Positions 8,387-15,990 of a DNA stretch of 64,000 nt are shown here, piece by piece (the stretch's first letter is position 1; each line of letters opens with the position of its first letter). The stretch is from Streptomyces hundungensis (GTDB lineage: Bacteria > Actinomycetota > Actinomycetes > Streptomycetales > Streptomycetaceae), in contig NZ_CP032698.1 of assembly GCF_003627815.1 (NCBI RefSeq), positions 3,906,001 through 3,970,000 of the forward strand, in the 5' to 3' direction. The translations under genes and the position numbers were made by a program. The notes under the pieces are model-generated. The model was not told the DNA's origin and ran no database searches. It was given only the letters and a program-made list of their open reading frames with translations.

Positions 8387-9328
8387 TCAGCTGAGTTGGA
8401 GGAGTCCGCGCAGAAGATCACGGCTTTCCTCCGGACCCGGGCTGTCCTGCTGGAGGCGCACCATCGCCTTCTCGTACTGGGCGACCTCTTCGGCCTTGTC
8501 CAAATACAGTGCGGAGGTGAGCTGTTCGAGATACACGATGTCCGACAGGTCCGACTCGGGGAACCGCAGCATGGTGAAGGCACCGCTCTCGCCCGCGTGC
8601 CCGCCGAAGCTGAACGGCATGACCTGAAGGGTGATGTTGGGCTGCTCCGACATCTCGATGAGATGCTTCAACTGGCCCCGCATGACGTCCCGTTCGCCGT
8701 AGGGACGACGCAGCGCCGCTTCGTCGAGCACCGCGTGGAACTGGGGCGCACGCTCCGACACCAACGCCTTCTGCCGCTCCAGGCGCAGCGCGACGCGCTT
8801 CTCGACCTCGGCGCGCGGCGCTCCCTGCATTCCGCGCGAGACGACGGCGTGCGCGTACGCTTCGGTCTGCAACAGGCCGTGCACGAACTGGACTTCATAG
8901 ATGCGGATCAGCGAAGCGGCGCCCTCCAGACCGATGTACGTCTGGAACCAGCCCGGCAGCACATCGCCGAAGCTGTGCCACCAGCCCGCGATGTTGGCTT
9001 CCTTGGCGAGGCCGAGCAGCGACATGCGCTCCGACTCGTCGCCGACGCCGTAGAGCGTGAGCAGGTCCTCAACATCCCTGGCCTTGAAGCTCACGCGCCC
9101 CAACTCCATACGACTGATCTTGGACTCGGACGCCCGGATCGAATAGCCGGCTGCTTCCCGCGTGATGCCGCGCGACTCGCGCAGGCGCCTGAGTTGAGAG
9201 CCCAGCAGAATGCGCCGGACCACCGAACCCCCGCCGGCCTCGACTGCACTCGGCCGGGGGGATCCCCATGCCTCCCCTGCGGTCACTTCGCCGTCCTCCC
9301 CATCCAATGGTGCTGGGCAGTCTGCCAT
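8387..9328 (-). CDS. XRE-type HTH regulator with DUF5753 (WhiJ/Scr1-like)
   Basis: 313-residue DNA-binding protein. A Cro/C1-type helix-turn-helix lies at about residues 40-95 (LRRLRESRGITREAAGYS and SESKISRMELGR). It is followed by a DUF5753 domain (~110-290, with GWWHSFGDVLPGWFQTYIGLE and FVHGLLQTEAYA) thought to sense a ligand or bind the partner DUF397 protein. ATG 9328 was chosen; TTG 9331 precedes it directly. It is divergent from the HATPase_c gene at 9578, and with the DUF397 gene at 10127 it completes the trio known from whiJ and abaA loci, which affect development and antibiotic production in Streptomyces. The shared upstream region holds a 17-bp element that recurs before the DUF397 gene. 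Confidence 0.9.
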   Translation of the reverse strand: MADCPAPLDGEDGEVTAGEAWGSPRPSAVEAGGGSVVRRILLGSQLRRLRESRGITREAAGYSIRASESKISRMELGRVSFKARDVEDLLTLYGVGDESERMSLLGLAKEANIAGWWHSFGDVLPGWFQTYIGLEGAASLIRIYEVQFVHGLLQTEAYAHAVVSRGMQGAPRAEVEKRVALRLERQKALVSERAPQFHAVLDEAALRRPYGERDVMRGQLKHLIEMSEQPNITLQVMPFSFGGHAGESGAFTMLRFPESDLSDIVYLEQLTSALYLDKAEEVAQYEKAMVRLQQDSPGPEESRDLLRGLLQLS

Positions 9329-9444
9329 CAAAACGCTTCACCCCGTACCCGCGTGATTACGGAAATGGTCAAGGAGTGAAATCGGCCTGAGGAACTTCTC
9401 AGGAAGAAATGAGCAAGAAACGGCACGGTCGGGGACAGGTCGGT

Positions 9445-9461
9445 CGCGTGCACGTGCATCT
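9445..9461 (+). promoter_or_regulatory. 17-bp element, copy 1 (upstream of HATPase gene)
   Basis: CGCGTGCACGTGCATCT lies in the divergent region between the HTH and HATPase genes. It contains the 10-bp perfect palindrome TGCACGTGCA. An identical 17-mer, in the same orientation relative to its gene, is found upstream of the DUF397 gene. It is a candidate operator of the HTH-DUF5753 protein. Confidence 0.55.
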
Positions 9462-9577
9462 GCCCTTGCATCGGGCCGAAGCATTCGGAACCATGGCACT
9501 CGCGCACCTGCGTGCTCAACTGCGTCTAGTCGCTTGCGTCCTGTACCGCCACGGCCGCGAACCCGGGAGTGCCTCGC

Positions 9578-10078
9578 ATGGGGACGAATGGATCGACCAT
9601 GCTGGAGCCTCACGAGCCCTTAAGGCAGGCGCTGCCCCCCATCGACCCCTCGACCGTGGCGGGTTCTGCTTCCTGCGCGCTGCCCGCGCGCTATGAAGCC
9701 GTGGGCGGGGCACGGAAGTTCACCAGATCCACCCTCACCCAGTGGGGCCTCGCCGAGTGCTTCGACGACGTCGCGCTGGTCGTCTCGGAACTCGTCACCA
9801 ACGCGCTGCGGCACGCCCTGCCCGCCGACACCCCGCGCGAGACCGAGGTGCCGGTGCGGCTGCACCTGATGCGGTGGACCGGCCGACTGGTGTGCGCGGT
9901 GCGTGACCCCAGCGACGAGAGCCCGGTGGCCCGTGAGGGCGACGACTTCGGCGCCGAGTCGGGCCGCGGTCTGTTCCTGGTCGAGTCCTTCGCCGACAGC
10001 TGGGGCTGGCACCCGCTGTCCGGCGCGATCCACGGCAAGGTCGTCTGGGCGCTGTTCCGGCTCCAGCACGCGGACTGA
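9578..10078 (+). CDS. HATPase_c anti-sigma-factor-like ATP-binding protein
   Basis: 166-residue protein of the RsbW/SpoIIAB-like GHKL ATPase group, common in Streptomyces, where members act as serine kinases or anti-sigma factors. The N-box VVSELVTNALRHA (with Asn as magnesium ligand), the D-box VRDPSDESP and the G-box ESGRGLFLVES are in the correct order. No sigma or anti-anti-sigma partner is adjacent. Its neighbours are the HTH-DUF5753 regulator (divergent) and DUF397 (convergent), the arrangement of WhiJ-type systems. ATG 9578 follows GGGAG by 8 bases; GTG 9569 and ATG 9599 are alternatives. The biochemical activity is inferred from family only. Confidence 0.87.
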   Translation: MGTNGSTMLEPHEPLRQALPPIDPSTVAGSASCALPARYEAVGGARKFTRSTLTQWGLAECFDDVALVVSELVTNALRHALPADTPRETEVPVRLHLMRWTGRLVCAVRDPSDESPVAREGDDFGAESGRGLFLVESFADSWGWHPLSGAIHGKVVWALFRLQHAD

Positions 10079-10096
10079 CCGGCCTCCACCACGGCC

Positions 10097-10128
10097 GAGC
10101 AGGCTGGGCCCCGGCGCCCGGCCTGCTC
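10097..10128. terminator. Bidirectional hairpin between HATPase and DUF397 genes
   Basis: Arms 10097-10109 and 10116-10128 pair over 13 bp with one wobble around a 6-base loop. The gap between the two convergent stops is 48 bases. The hairpin touches the DUF397 stop codon and would serve both genes. Confidence 0.75.
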
Positions 10129-10366
10129 AGTCGGCTATCAGGTGGTCGAACTCGCCGTCCTTGATCCCGAGCAGCATCGCCTCTATCTCCGCCCTGGTGT
10201 AGACGAGGGCCGGCCCGTCCGGGTGGCGTGAGTTGCGTACCGCCACACCCCCGCCGGGCAGCTTGGCGAATTCGACGCAGGAACCCTGCGAGTTGCTGTG
10301 CCTGCTCTTCTGCCACGCGGCACCCTGAAGCTCCGCTGCCGCCATGCCGTTGTACGCGTGGTGCAA
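10127..10366 (-). CDS. DUF397 family small protein
   Basis: 79-residue acidic protein of the DUF397 family, the small partner found next to WhiJ-like HTH-DUF5753 regulators and likely to modulate their DNA binding. The family pattern is complete and single-copy: WQKSRHSNSQGSCVEFA, then VAVRNSRHPDGPALVYTRAEI and a C-terminal helix GIKDGEFDHLIAD. TTG 10366 has CGGGAG 6-7 bases upstream and gives the family-typical MHHAYNGMAA beginning; ATG 10345 lacks a ribosome site. It is transcribed towards the HATPase gene and ends in a shared terminator. A copy of the 17-bp element lies 86 bases upstream. Confidence 0.88.
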   Translation of the reverse strand: MHHAYNGMAAAELQGAAWQKSRHSNSQGSCVEFAKLPGGGVAVRNSRHPDGPALVYTRAEIEAMLLGIKDGEFDHLIAD

Positions 10367-10664
10367 GGTCGCTCCCGGGATGTGCAGACGTGCAACTGTG
10401 AATGGTCAACTGCCCCGGATCATAGCTGTGTTCATGTGCGCCTGCATGTGAAGATGCACGTGCACGCGGGGTGCCCGGGCGGTTACAGCCGCTTCCGCGC
10501 CGGAGCGCGCACGGGGGCTACCGATGCGTAACCTCCATGGCATGGTCAAGCACCCCCTCCATGAAGACGCAGCGGAGGGCACTCTGGTTCAGACCTGTCC
10601 GGCGGGGTGCGGCTGGTAACTTGTCGCGGTCCCGAACGCCGTTCACAGGGGGAAGACGCACGCC
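10367..10664. other. Divergent intergenic region (DUF397 / lipoprotein)
   Basis: 298 bases without a gene. It holds the second copy of the 17-bp element (10452-10468) on the DUF397 side. On the lipoprotein side there is a possible -10 (TAACTT, 10617-10622) and a ribosome site AGGGGGAAG just before ATG 10665. On the minus strand TTGACC (10411 region) could be a -35 for the DUF397 gene. The promoter calls are tentative. Confidence 0.4.
10452..10468 (-). promoter_or_regulatory. 17-bp element, copy 2 (upstream of DUF397 gene)
   Basis: Minus strand reads CGCGTGCACGTGCATCT, identical to 9445-9461, 86 bases upstream of the TTG start at 10366. It has the same direction relative to its gene as copy 1, so it is a candidate shared operator within the WhiJ-type locus. 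Confidence 0.55.
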
Positions 10665-11135
10665 ATGCACAAGCACATACGCACCGCCGCATTCGCCGCG
10701 GCCGGGCTCTCGGCCGCTCTGGTCCTGACCGGTTGCGGCAGCAGCAAGAGCGACGACAAGCCGGCCGCCAAGTCGCCGTCCGCCGAGGCCTCCGCGACGC
10801 CGACCAGTGGCGGCACGCCCGCCAAGAGCGCGGACCTGCAAGGGAGTTGGACCGCCACGACCGGCGGCAAGACCGTCACCATGGCCGTCGCGGGCAAGGG
10901 CGCGGCGCTGCTCTCCCCGCACGTCTGCTCCGGACAGGTCGCGGAGAACGCGGGCATGACCATGCTCACCCTCAAGTGTGCGGACGGGAACACCGAGCGC
11001 ACCCAGGGCATGGCCACGGTCAAGGGCGACAAGCTGGAGGTCAGGTGGGAGTCCGGCGGCACGGACTCCTTCACCCGCGGCAAGACGGGCTCGCTCCCGA
11101 CCGCTCTGCCGACGGCCGGCCTGCCGACCCCGTAA
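10665..11135 (+). CDS. Putative lipoprotein, small secreted domain
   Basis: 156-residue exported lipoprotein. The signal peptide has basic MHKHIR, a hydrophobic Ala/Leu core and the lipobox LTGC with lipidated Cys24, so it is anchored to the outer face of the membrane. A Ser/Lys/Ala/Pro-rich linker (~25-60) leads to a small beta-rich domain (~62-140, SWTATTGGKTVTMAV onward) with two cysteines (VCSGQ and LKCADG) that could form a disulfide. The start is ATG 10665 with AGGGGGAAG upstream. No known family is recognised with certainty. It converges on the FUSC gene with a 32-base gap. Confidence 0.8.
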   Translation: MHKHIRTAAFAAAGLSAALVLTGCGSSKSDDKPAAKSPSAEASATPTSGGTPAKSADLQGSWTATTGGKTVTMAVAGKGAALLSPHVCSGQVAENAGMTMLTLKCADGNTERTQGMATVKGDKLEVRWESGGTDSFTRGKTGSLPTALPTAGLPTP

Positions 11136-11167
11136 CAGCACACCCCCGCCGCGCGAACCCAACTCAC

Positions 11168-13228
11168 CTATGGCTTGGGCGGGTTGGGAGGGGTGAGGGC
11201 ATCGGTCAAATCATCCAGGCAGTGCAGGACGAGACCGGCCCCTCTGCGCACCACGCGGTCGGGCACGCCCTCGCCGTCCCAGGCGGCCAGAGCCTGCTCC
11301 ACCCCCTCCCAGTGCGGGACCCGCCGCTCGCGCACCGCCTTCGCCCCCTGCTCGGTGGCCTCGCTCAACGCCTCGGCGAGCTTGGCGGCCGCCGGTACCG
11401 GCACCGCGTCCCGTTCCGGCAGATGCGCCTCCATCAGCATGGCCGTACGCCCCAACTGGCTGAGCGCGTGGTCGGCTTCCTCGGCCGCCGAACGCGACAG
11501 GCCGCGGTGGCGCACCGGTTCGTGCGTGGCCTTGTCGAGCGCCTCCTGCCAGGCGATACGGGCCGCACGCGTGTCGAGCAGGGCCTGGCGGACCGCGCCG
11601 GCGCCACGGTCGGGGTCGGCGTAGTGCGCGACGACGGCGGAGGCGTAACGGCCGTTCGCGGCAAGCCAGTCGGCGAGCCGGGTGCGCAGCCGCGGGGTCT
11701 CCCACGCCGGGTAGAGCGCGTACGAGGCCATGGCGAGCGCGCCGCCGATCAGCGTCAGGAACACCCGGTCGGGCACGGTCTGCGTCCACTGGAGTCCGCC
11801 CATGCCGAGCAGGAAGACGACGTAAGCGGAGACGCAGCCGCTGAGCACCGCGTACCCCGTACGCATCAGCAGGTACGCCAGGAACGCGCAGGCCACCGCG
11901 ATGGCGGCGGAGAGCCCGGTGTCGGGGTGGGTGAGCTGGACGATGCCGGTGGCCAGGGCGACGCCGACGAGGGTGCCTCCGAAGCGGGCGACCGCGCGGG
12001 CGTAGGTGAGCGTGAAGTCCGGGCGCATCACCATCACGGAGGCCATCGGGGCCCAGTAGCCGTGGCCGAACGGCAGGACGTGGCCGAGAAGATAGCCCGC
12101 CGTGGCCACCGCGCAGACGCGTACCGCGTGCCGGAACACCGGCGAGTTCCGCCGGCCCGCCTCGTCGCGCATGGTGCGCAGGGCGAGCGGCACCAGACGC
12201 GGCAGGGTGGGCCTGAGCAGGGGCTCCGCTCCCCCGCCGGTACCGCTTCCCTGCGCCGTCTCGACGACGTCCGCGAGCAGCGCGATGAGCCGGGCGGCGG
12301 CGCGGCGGGCCGGCCCGGTGAGGATGGCGCCGGTGTCGGGGGTGGCGAGCGCGGCCTCGGCGGCGGGCGGGATGACGGGTGCCTCGCCGTGCCGGACGGC
12401 CCGGGCCGCGGCATCCAGGACGGTGGCCGCCGCGGCGAGCAACTCCCGGGCGCGGTCGCGTTCGACGCCCTCCTCCGGTACGCCAAGGGCCGGGTCCGCG
12501 AGCGAGGCGAGCACCGGCCGGATCCGCTCGGCGACGCCCCGGGCGCCGTGCAGTTCGGCCGGGCGGCGGCGGGCTTCGCGGGGCGTGACGGCGGCGGCGA
12601 GCCGGGCGGTCATGAGGGGCTGGGGATCGAAGGGGGCGACCGGGTCGTGCCGCAACCGGCGCGCGTAGTCGGCCTCGGCGGCGAGCGCGTCGGCGAGCGC
12701 GTCGCGCTGGGCGCCCCAGCGCCGGATCGGGAACAGGACGACGAGAGCGGCCTGGACGACCCCGCCGAACGCGATCATCGCGGCGTGGCCCGCGGCCTCG
12801 GCGAGGGAACTGGGCAGGGTGACGGTGACCAGCATGATCGCCACGTTCGACGAGGCGATGACGCCGACGGTCGGCCCCACCGCCCACGCCAGGCCCGCCA
12901 GGAACGTCCACGCGGCGAGCAGCAGCAGGAAGAACGGGGAGTGGGTGCCGACGAGATAGCCGAGGAACGTGCTGATCGCGAGCGAGAGCCCGGAGGCGAG
13001 GGCGAGCACGGGCCTCGGGCGCCAACTGCGCTGGTACGTGGCGATGGCGCCCTGGAACGCGCCGAACGCGGAGCTGGCGGCGACGGAGGGGCCGAAGAGG
13101 GTGAGGCTCACGCCGACGACGATGGCTAGGCCGGTGGCTCCGCGCAGGGCGACGAGGGGTTCCAGGCGGCGCCGCTCGACGGTCAGCCCCGAGCGGGCGG
13201 TCTCTCGAAGGGCCCGAAGCCAGCTCAT
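11168..13228 (-). CDS. FUSC-family membrane protein (YccS/AaeB-like)
   Basis: 686-residue integral membrane protein of the fusaric-acid-resistance/aromatic acid exporter superfamily. Two hydrophobic bundles of about five to six helices (residues ~25-185 and ~365-500) are separated by a cytoplasmic region, and a further cytoplasmic domain forms the C-terminal ~170 residues. The second bundle contains the FUSC_2 type HGYWAPMASVMVMRPDFTLTYARAVARFGGTLVGV segment. Related proteins export aromatic acids or form mechanosensitive-like pores. Here there is no membrane-fusion partner, as expected in Gram-positives. ATG 13228 is preceded by TAGGGT 6 bases upstream, fitting a leaderless start. The substrate is unknown. 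Confidence 0.87.
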   Translation of the reverse strand: MSWLRALRETARSGLTVERRRLEPLVALRGATGLAIVVGVSLTLFGPSVAASSAFGAFQGAIATYQRSWRPRPVLALASGLSLAISTFLGYLVGTHSPFFLLLLAAWTFLAGLAWAVGPTVGVIASSNVAIMLVTVTLPSSLAEAAGHAAMIAFGGVVQAALVVLFPIRRWGAQRDALADALAAEADYARRLRHDPVAPFDPQPLMTARLAAAVTPREARRRPAELHGARGVAERIRPVLASLADPALGVPEEGVERDRARELLAAAATVLDAAARAVRHGEAPVIPPAAEAALATPDTGAILTGPARRAAARLIALLADVVETAQGSGTGGGAEPLLRPTLPRLVPLALRTMRDEAGRRNSPVFRHAVRVCAVATAGYLLGHVLPFGHGYWAPMASVMVMRPDFTLTYARAVARFGGTLVGVALATGIVQLTHPDTGLSAAIAVACAFLAYLLMRTGYAVLSGCVSAYVVFLLGMGGLQWTQTVPDRVFLTLIGGALAMASYALYPAWETPRLRTRLADWLAANGRYASAVVAHYADPDRGAGAVRQALLDTRAARIAWQEALDKATHEPVRHRGLSRSAAEEADHALSQLGRTAMLMEAHLPERDAVPVPAAAKLAEALSEATEQGAKAVRERRVPHWEGVEQALAAWDGEGVPDRVVRRGAGLVLHCLDDLTDALTPPNPPKP

Positions 13229-13715
13229 CCCCCGACCCTAACGCCCCCTCCCCCCCAACCCCGCCCGTCACAGTTCCCCGCGCCCCTAAAAACCCGTCTT
13301 CGCCCGCGGACCGTGCGTGGCCGGTCGCGCAGTTCCCCGCGCCCCTAAACCCTCTCGACCCTGCGGACCGTGCCCGCTTCTCGCGCAGTTCCTCGCGCCC
13401 CTGAAAACCCGTCTTCGACTGCGGACCGTGCGTGGCTGGTCGCGCAGTTCCCCGCGCCCCTAAAAGCCCTTCGGTCTGCGGACCGTGGTCGCTTCTCGCG
13501 CAGTTCCTCGCGCCCCTTAAGTGCTCGGTGCTGGGCCGCATCGGCCACCTCAGCCTGTCCGGCGATTGAGGACGAGCGCCGTTCAGGCGCGATACGGGGT
13601 CTGGGGCGGAGCCCCAGGGGCCGCACCCTTCAACGCGCCACGGGCGGGTGGGTGGGGAAGGTGCCTCGGGGTCTGGGGCGGAGCCCCAGGGGGGCCGGGC
13701 CATCCAACCCCGCGC
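13229..13715. repeat. Composite intergenic repeat tract 2 (A x5, B, C)
   Basis: 487 bases between the DUF2786 gene and the FUSC gene (both minus strand), filled with the same modules as tract 1 but on the opposite strand. Five A cores (GCGCAGTTCC on the plus strand) lie near 13270, 13328, 13383, 13442 and 13498. The conserved Rho-like tail CTGTCCGGCGATTGAGGACGAGCGC follows at ~13555. B hairpins lie at ~13600-13620 and ~13672-13692. C boxes (GGGCGGGTGGGTGGG) lie at ~13642 and ~13721. Orientation relative to the upstream DUF2786 gene is C, B, then A. Confidence 0.88.
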
Positions 13716-14858
13716 CTACGGGCGGGTGGGTGGGCAAACGCCCCGGGCCCGGGAGTGGTGGGCTCGGTCCGCCGCCGCCCGCCCATCCCGCCACCCCGAC
13801 TCGTCAGAAACCCCCCGCACCCGCGTAGCCACCGTCCGCGGAAACATCTCCTCCGCCCGCCCCGCGACAGCCACCGCCCGCGTCGCCAGCACCGGAAGCA
13901 CCTCACCCCCGAAGGACTCCTCCACCCCCCGCGCCGCCGAGGGGAGCAGATCGCCGAGCCGGGCGGCGTACGCCAGCAGGAAGGACTGGCGGAACGTCTT
14001 GGTGCGGCGCCGCCCACCCGCCCGCTGCACCGCCTCGGCCTTGGCCATCGCGGTGGTGCCCTGCACGAGGAGGGAGGTGTACAGGAGCTCCACCGCCTCC
14101 AGATCCGCCTCGAACCCGACGACCGTCGTGAAGCCGAGTGCGGAGTTCCACACCGCCCGGCAGTGGTTGGCGGACGCGACCGCGTCGAGGAGGATCGCCT
14201 TCGCCGTCTCGTACGGCGCGTCCACCCCGATCCGGCACGCCCCCGGCACCTCCCCGCCCGGCCCGCGCCCGGCGAGCAGCGCGTCGTCCACGCTGTGCCG
14301 CGCCATCAGCTCCTGCGCCTTGGTGGTGAGCGCCTCCGCCTCCTCGGGGAACCCGGTCGCCTCGGCCTTGGCGAGCAGCGCCCGGATCCGGGCCAGCGTC
14401 TTCGGTTCGCCGTGCACGGGCGGCCCGAGCCCGGACGCCCCCGACGCCCCCGGCGCGGGCCCCGCCGGCTCGATCGAGGGCAGCGCGAGCAACGCCCGGT
14501 AGAGCTCCAGCACGGCGGTGGCGTACGAGAAACGGTCGGCCCGCCACGGCTCGCTCGGCAGCTCGTCGAGCTGCCCCTGCCACCGCGCGGGCAGCCGCTC
14601 GTACTGGGCGAGCTCGTCGCGGATCAGTCCGCTCAGGATGCGTACCTGAGGCTCGTCCAGGTCACGCCGTACGATCCGTACGACATCGGCGGGCTGCCAG
14701 CCCCGGTCCCAGGCGCGGCGTACGAACTCCCGCCCCCGCAGGGCGAGTTCGGCATCCGCCCGGGGTGCGGCGGCGAGCAGCGAGGCGCCGGTGTCCAGGG
14801 CGGCGTCGCCCTCGATGTACAGCGCCGCGGCGAAGGCGCGGTCGACGGCTTCCATCAC
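13716..14858 (-). CDS. DUF2786 domain-containing protein
   Basis: 380-residue cytoplasmic protein. The central DUF2786 motif is clear at ~155-195 (RIRALLAKAEATGFPEEAEAL then KAQELMARHSVDDALL). It is followed by a longer conserved C-terminal region (CRIGVDAPYETAKAILLDAVASANHCRAVWN and FTTVVGFEADLEAVELLYTSLLVQGT), a pattern seen in uncharacterised bacterial and phage proteins. The N-terminal 150 residues are specific to actinobacterial versions. GTG 14858 is followed directly by ATG 14855; either could start. The last codons (VCPPTRP and stop) are written by the GGGCGGGTGGGTGGG repeat module, so the natural C-terminus may have been replaced. The function is unknown. Confidence 0.8.
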   Translation of the reverse strand: MMEAVDRAFAAALYIEGDAALDTGASLLAAAPRADAELALRGREFVRRAWDRGWQPADVVRIVRRDLDEPQVRILSGLIRDELAQYERLPARWQGQLDELPSEPWRADRFSYATAVLELYRALLALPSIEPAGPAPGASGASGLGPPVHGEPKTLARIRALLAKAEATGFPEEAEALTTKAQELMARHSVDDALLAGRGPGGEVPGACRIGVDAPYETAKAILLDAVASANHCRAVWNSALGFTTVVGFEADLEAVELLYTSLLVQGTTAMAKAEAVQRAGGRRRTKTFRQSFLLAYAARLGDLLPSAARGVEESFGGEVLPVLATRAVAVAGRAEEMFPRTVATRVRGVSDESGWRDGRAAADRAHHSRARGVCPPTRP

Positions 14859-15234
14859 CGCACCACCCGTCCGCGCGCGACGGCGTCCCCGCGCCGCGCC
14901 CCCTCACCGACCTGCGCCATAAGGCGTCTCCATCCCTTCCGTCCGCTTCCCGTCCCACCCGATCGAACCCGATCAAACCTGATCGAACCCCATACCCCGA
15001 CCGCCACCGCCGTACCCCGATCGTCCCAGCAATCGAACGGAACCACGAAACGCGGTGCCGTCAGACCGCCCACAGCCTGTGGACGGAGGCCCGGCGCGCC
15101 GACGGGGTGGCGGCGGCCGGGCGGTGGAACCGTCGGGCGGTGCGGGACGTCCACACGGCGTCCGGCCCCCATGATGTCCGCTTGGGACGGCCCCCGCGGG
15201 GCACCCGGACGGCCATCGAACCGAAAGGATCGCC
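14859..15234. other. Divergent intergenic region with three GATC-AACC repeats
   Basis: 376 bases between the DUF2786 gene (minus) and a lipoprotein gene (plus). At 14961-14990 there are three consecutive 10-bp direct repeats of the form GATCrAACCy, in helical phase. Elsewhere no ORF or strong hairpin is seen. GAAAGGA at 15222-15228 is the ribosome site of the lipoprotein. Promoters must be here, but none stands out. Confidence 0.4.
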
Positions 15235-15927
15235 GTGTTGCGCCTGCGCACCGCCCCCCTGGCCGCGACCGTCGCACTCACCGCCGGCCTCACCATGACC
15301 CTGGCCCTGACCCTGACCGCCTGCGGCGGCGACGGCGGGTCGAGCCGGGTCGCCACCGACTCCCCCACCGGCATCACCCCGCCCGAAACCACCGGCACCG
15401 GACCCGGACCCGGCACCCCCGGCACGAGCGGCGGCCGCACCATGGCTCCCTCCGGCGGCAGTACGGGCGGCACGGACGCCGGACCCGGAACCGACAGCGG
15501 CGCCGCCGGCGCGCGCTGCCCGACCTCCCAGCTCGGCTTCGCCGTCGCCCCCGGCAGCGGCGCCCAGACGCGGGGCTCCCAGGGCGTGATCACCATCGAG
15601 CTCACCAACAAGGGCGCCAAGTCCTGCGCGATGAAGGGCTATCCGGGCGTCGACCTGGTCGGCGGCTCCACCAAGTGGTCACTGCCGCGCGGGACTTCCG
15701 AGACCCCGAAGACGGTGACCGTACGCCCCGGCGCCACCACCACCTTCACCCTCTTCTACCTGCCCTTCCACCAGGGCGACGGGAAGGAGTTCAAGCCGAG
15801 GAGCCTCGTGATCACCCCGCCGAACGAGACCCACCCGCACACCCTGCCCTGGGAGTTCTCCTCGGTCCTGCTCCAGGACGGCGCGACCCGCCCGGGCACC
15901 TACATCGGCCCGGTCGGCTCCAAATAG
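15235..15927 (+). CDS. DUF4232 lipoprotein
   Basis: 230-residue secreted lipoprotein. A 30-residue signal peptide ends in the lipobox LTAC (Cys30), followed by a Gly/Thr/Pro/Ser-rich flexible linker (~31-95) and a DUF4232 domain (~95-225). The domain begins with the typical C-P-T-S-Q-L pattern, has GVITIELTNKGAKSCAMKGYPGVDL in its middle and two cysteines likely to pair. DUF4232 proteins are abundant on actinomycete surfaces and have no established activity. The GTG 15235 start has GAAAGGA 6 bases upstream. It ends 63 bases before the aldo/keto reductase, which appears to have its own promoter. Confidence 0.88.
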   Translation: MLRLRTAPLAATVALTAGLTMTLALTLTACGGDGGSSRVATDSPTGITPPETTGTGPGPGTPGTSGGRTMAPSGGSTGGTDAGPGTDSGAAGARCPTSQLGFAVAPGSGAQTRGSQGVITIELTNKGAKSCAMKGYPGVDLVGGSTKWSLPRGTSETPKTVTVRPGATTTFTLFYLPFHQGDGKEFKPRSLVITPPNETHPHTLPWEFSSVLLQDGATRPGTYIGPVGSK

Positions 15928-15953
15928 CCGACGCCCAAGGTTGGTTGAAAGCC

Positions 15954-15984
15954 TTGCCTGGAGTGCACACGAACCGGCTTTGAT
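15954..15984 (+). promoter_or_regulatory. MerR-type promoter with 19-bp spacer
   Basis: A -35 TTGCCT (15954-15959) and -10 TTTGAT (15979-15984) are separated by 19 bases, the over-long spacer typical of MerR-regulated promoters, and the spacer contains GGAGTGCAC. The predicted start of transcription falls at about 15991, the A of the ATG, giving a leaderless mRNA. No merR gene is in the window. Confidence 0.55.
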
Positions 15985-15990
15985 GGCGCC

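Noticed and set aside
10590..10610. Second end of the MITE-like element (CCTGTCCGGCGG)
   Set aside because: Only about 12 bases match the terminal repeat and no partner end or CTAG border is nearby; similar short matches also occur in module B tails.
10607..13129. 840-codon plus-strand frame over the FUSC gene
   Set aside because: Antisense shadow of a recognised membrane protein. No ribosome site or conserved domain, and the composition is that of a third-position artefact.
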